Shown piece by piece: positions 5,656 to 6,315 of a DNA stretch of 6,315 nt. Each line of letters starts with the position of its first letter. Position 1 is the stretch's first letter. The notes below the pieces were generated by a model. The model ran no database searches and was not told the DNA's origin. It saw only the letters and a program-made list of their open reading frames with translations. The translations under genes were made by a program, and so were the position numbers. This DNA is from Prevotella sp. (GTDB lineage: Bacteria; Bacteroidota; Bacteroidia; Bacteroidales; Bacteroidaceae), in the NCBI GenBank assembly GCA_003483565.1, contig DMYZ01000203.1:1-6315 (forward strand), given 5' to 3'.

Positions 5656-6315
5656 TTATTCATTCCAAAATTCCCAACTGGCAAAAGCTTGCAGAAGCAG
5701 CATTTCCAGTCCATTCTTTACTCTTGCCCCCTGAGCTGCTCCTTTCTTCATGAAGAGAGTCTCATTAGGATTGTAAAGCAGATCGTAAAGTAAATTTTTT
5801 TCATTCATAGCCTTATAAGGGATATCTGGACATTCATCGGCATGTGGGTACATTCCGCATGGCGTACAGTTTACTATGACGTTATATTCTTTGATGATTT
5901 CCGGAGTGAGACTTTTGTATTGAATTGTTCCAGGACGCTCATAGCGACTTACAAAGACCGTTTCCAGTCCAAGTGATTTCAAACCATAATTAATGGCTTT
6001 AGAAGCACCGCCTGTTCCTAGGATTAATGCTTTTTTATGATAAGGCTGCAGCAGAGGTTCTATACTTCGTGTAAAGCCGATGACATCACTGTTATAGCCT
6101 TTCAAGAGGGTATCTTTACCTTTGTGAGTGATACGGATAACGTTTACAGCACCGATGGCTCTAGCTTCAGGACTGAGAGAATCTAAGTAACTGATCACTT
6201 TTTGCTTGTAGGGGATCGTCACATTAAGTCCTTTCAGATTAAGATTTGTCTCTAGGATCTCTGTAAGATTCTCAATAGAAGGAATCTCAAAATTCACATA
6301 CTCAGCATCGATTTT
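5656..6315 (-). CDS. aroE: Shikimate dehydrogenase, 5' end cut by window edge
   Basis: AroE reduces 3-dehydroshikimate to shikimate with NADPH in the pathway to chorismate. The frame stays open to the right edge, showing the C-terminal 219 residues, beginning KIDAEYVNFEIPS; the true start lies outside. Seen: NVTIPYK, whose lysine (codon 6205-6207) matches the catalytic Lys of the family; GAVNVI; GYNSDVIGF with the Asn and catalytic-type Asp; the NADP-binding glycine motif ALILGTGGASKA followed by VSRYERP, where a basic residue is expected for the NADP 2'-phosphate; VNCTPCGMYP (NxTPxGM); and the C-terminal KNGLEMLLLQA with the conserved Gln. E. coli AroE is 272 residues, so about 25-55 are probably missing. 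The apparent GTG start at 6297 is an internal valine (EYVNFEIP) and should not be used. purM follows after 26 bases. YdiB-type or quinate dehydrogenase paralogues cannot be excluded but are less likely. Confidence 0.95.
   Translation of the reverse strand, partial: KIDAEYVNFEIPSIENLTEILETNLNLKGLNVTIPYKQKVISYLDSLSPEARAIGAVNVIRITHKGKDTLLKGYNSDVIGFTRSIEPLLQPYHKKALILGTGGASKAINYGLKSLGLETVFVSRYERPGTIQYKSLTPEIIKEYNVIVNCTPCGMYPHADECPDIPYKAMNEKNLLYDLLYNPNETLFMKKGAAQGARVKNGLEMLLLQAFASWEFWNE

Noticed and set aside
5656..6297. GTG at 6297 as the aroE start
   Set aside because: The frame continues upstream to the window edge with residues typical of AroE (IDAEYVNFEIP), so the GTG is an internal valine.

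Overview
The window looks like a chromosomal housekeeping segment from a member of the Bacteroidota, most likely the order Bacteroidales (Bacteroides, Phocaeicola or Prevotella-like). The grounds are the LpxC-FabZ fusion typical of that phylum, a PurM and an RF1 that are longer than their E. coli counterparts, weak or absent Shine-Dalgarno sequences, and a match to the Bacteroides -7 promoter element (TATATTTG) upstream of lpxD. All supported genes lie on the minus strand, so the order of transcription runs from high to low coordinates. Nothing on the plus strand looks like a gene.

Right to middle (6315 down to 2351) is a tightly packed run: the 3' part of aroE (shikimate dehydrogenase, cut by the right edge), purM (AIR synthetase), prfA (peptide chain release factor 1), a 46-codon ORF of unknown function, and pyrF (orotidine 5'-phosphate decarboxylase). 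Gaps are 26, 12 and 19 bases, and the small ORF overlaps pyrF by one base (TAATG). I see no promoter or terminator inside the run, so it is probably one transcript. It mixes aromatic amino acid, purine, pyrimidine and translation functions with no shared pathway beyond growth.

A 198-base AT-rich gap (2153-2350 or so) separates this run from a second group, lpxD followed 13 bases later by lpxC-fabZ (cut by the left edge, just before the FabZ catalytic residues). These make lipid A precursors: the LpxC domain deacetylates UDP-3-O-acyl-GlcNAc, LpxD adds the second 3-hydroxyacyl chain, and the FabZ domain dehydrates 3-hydroxyacyl-ACP, competing for the same acyl-ACP pool. The gap carries a plausible lpxD promoter and a weak hairpin that may end the pyrF transcript.

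I found no mobile element, CRISPR array, tRNA, rRNA, phage or defence gene, and no convincing new biological system. The items most worth a second look are the coupled 46-aa ORF ahead of pyrF, several unusually perfect inverted repeats inside coding regions (notably 3118-3140 and 257-280), a short hairpin that includes the purM start codon, and the promoter/operon boundary upstream of lpxD.
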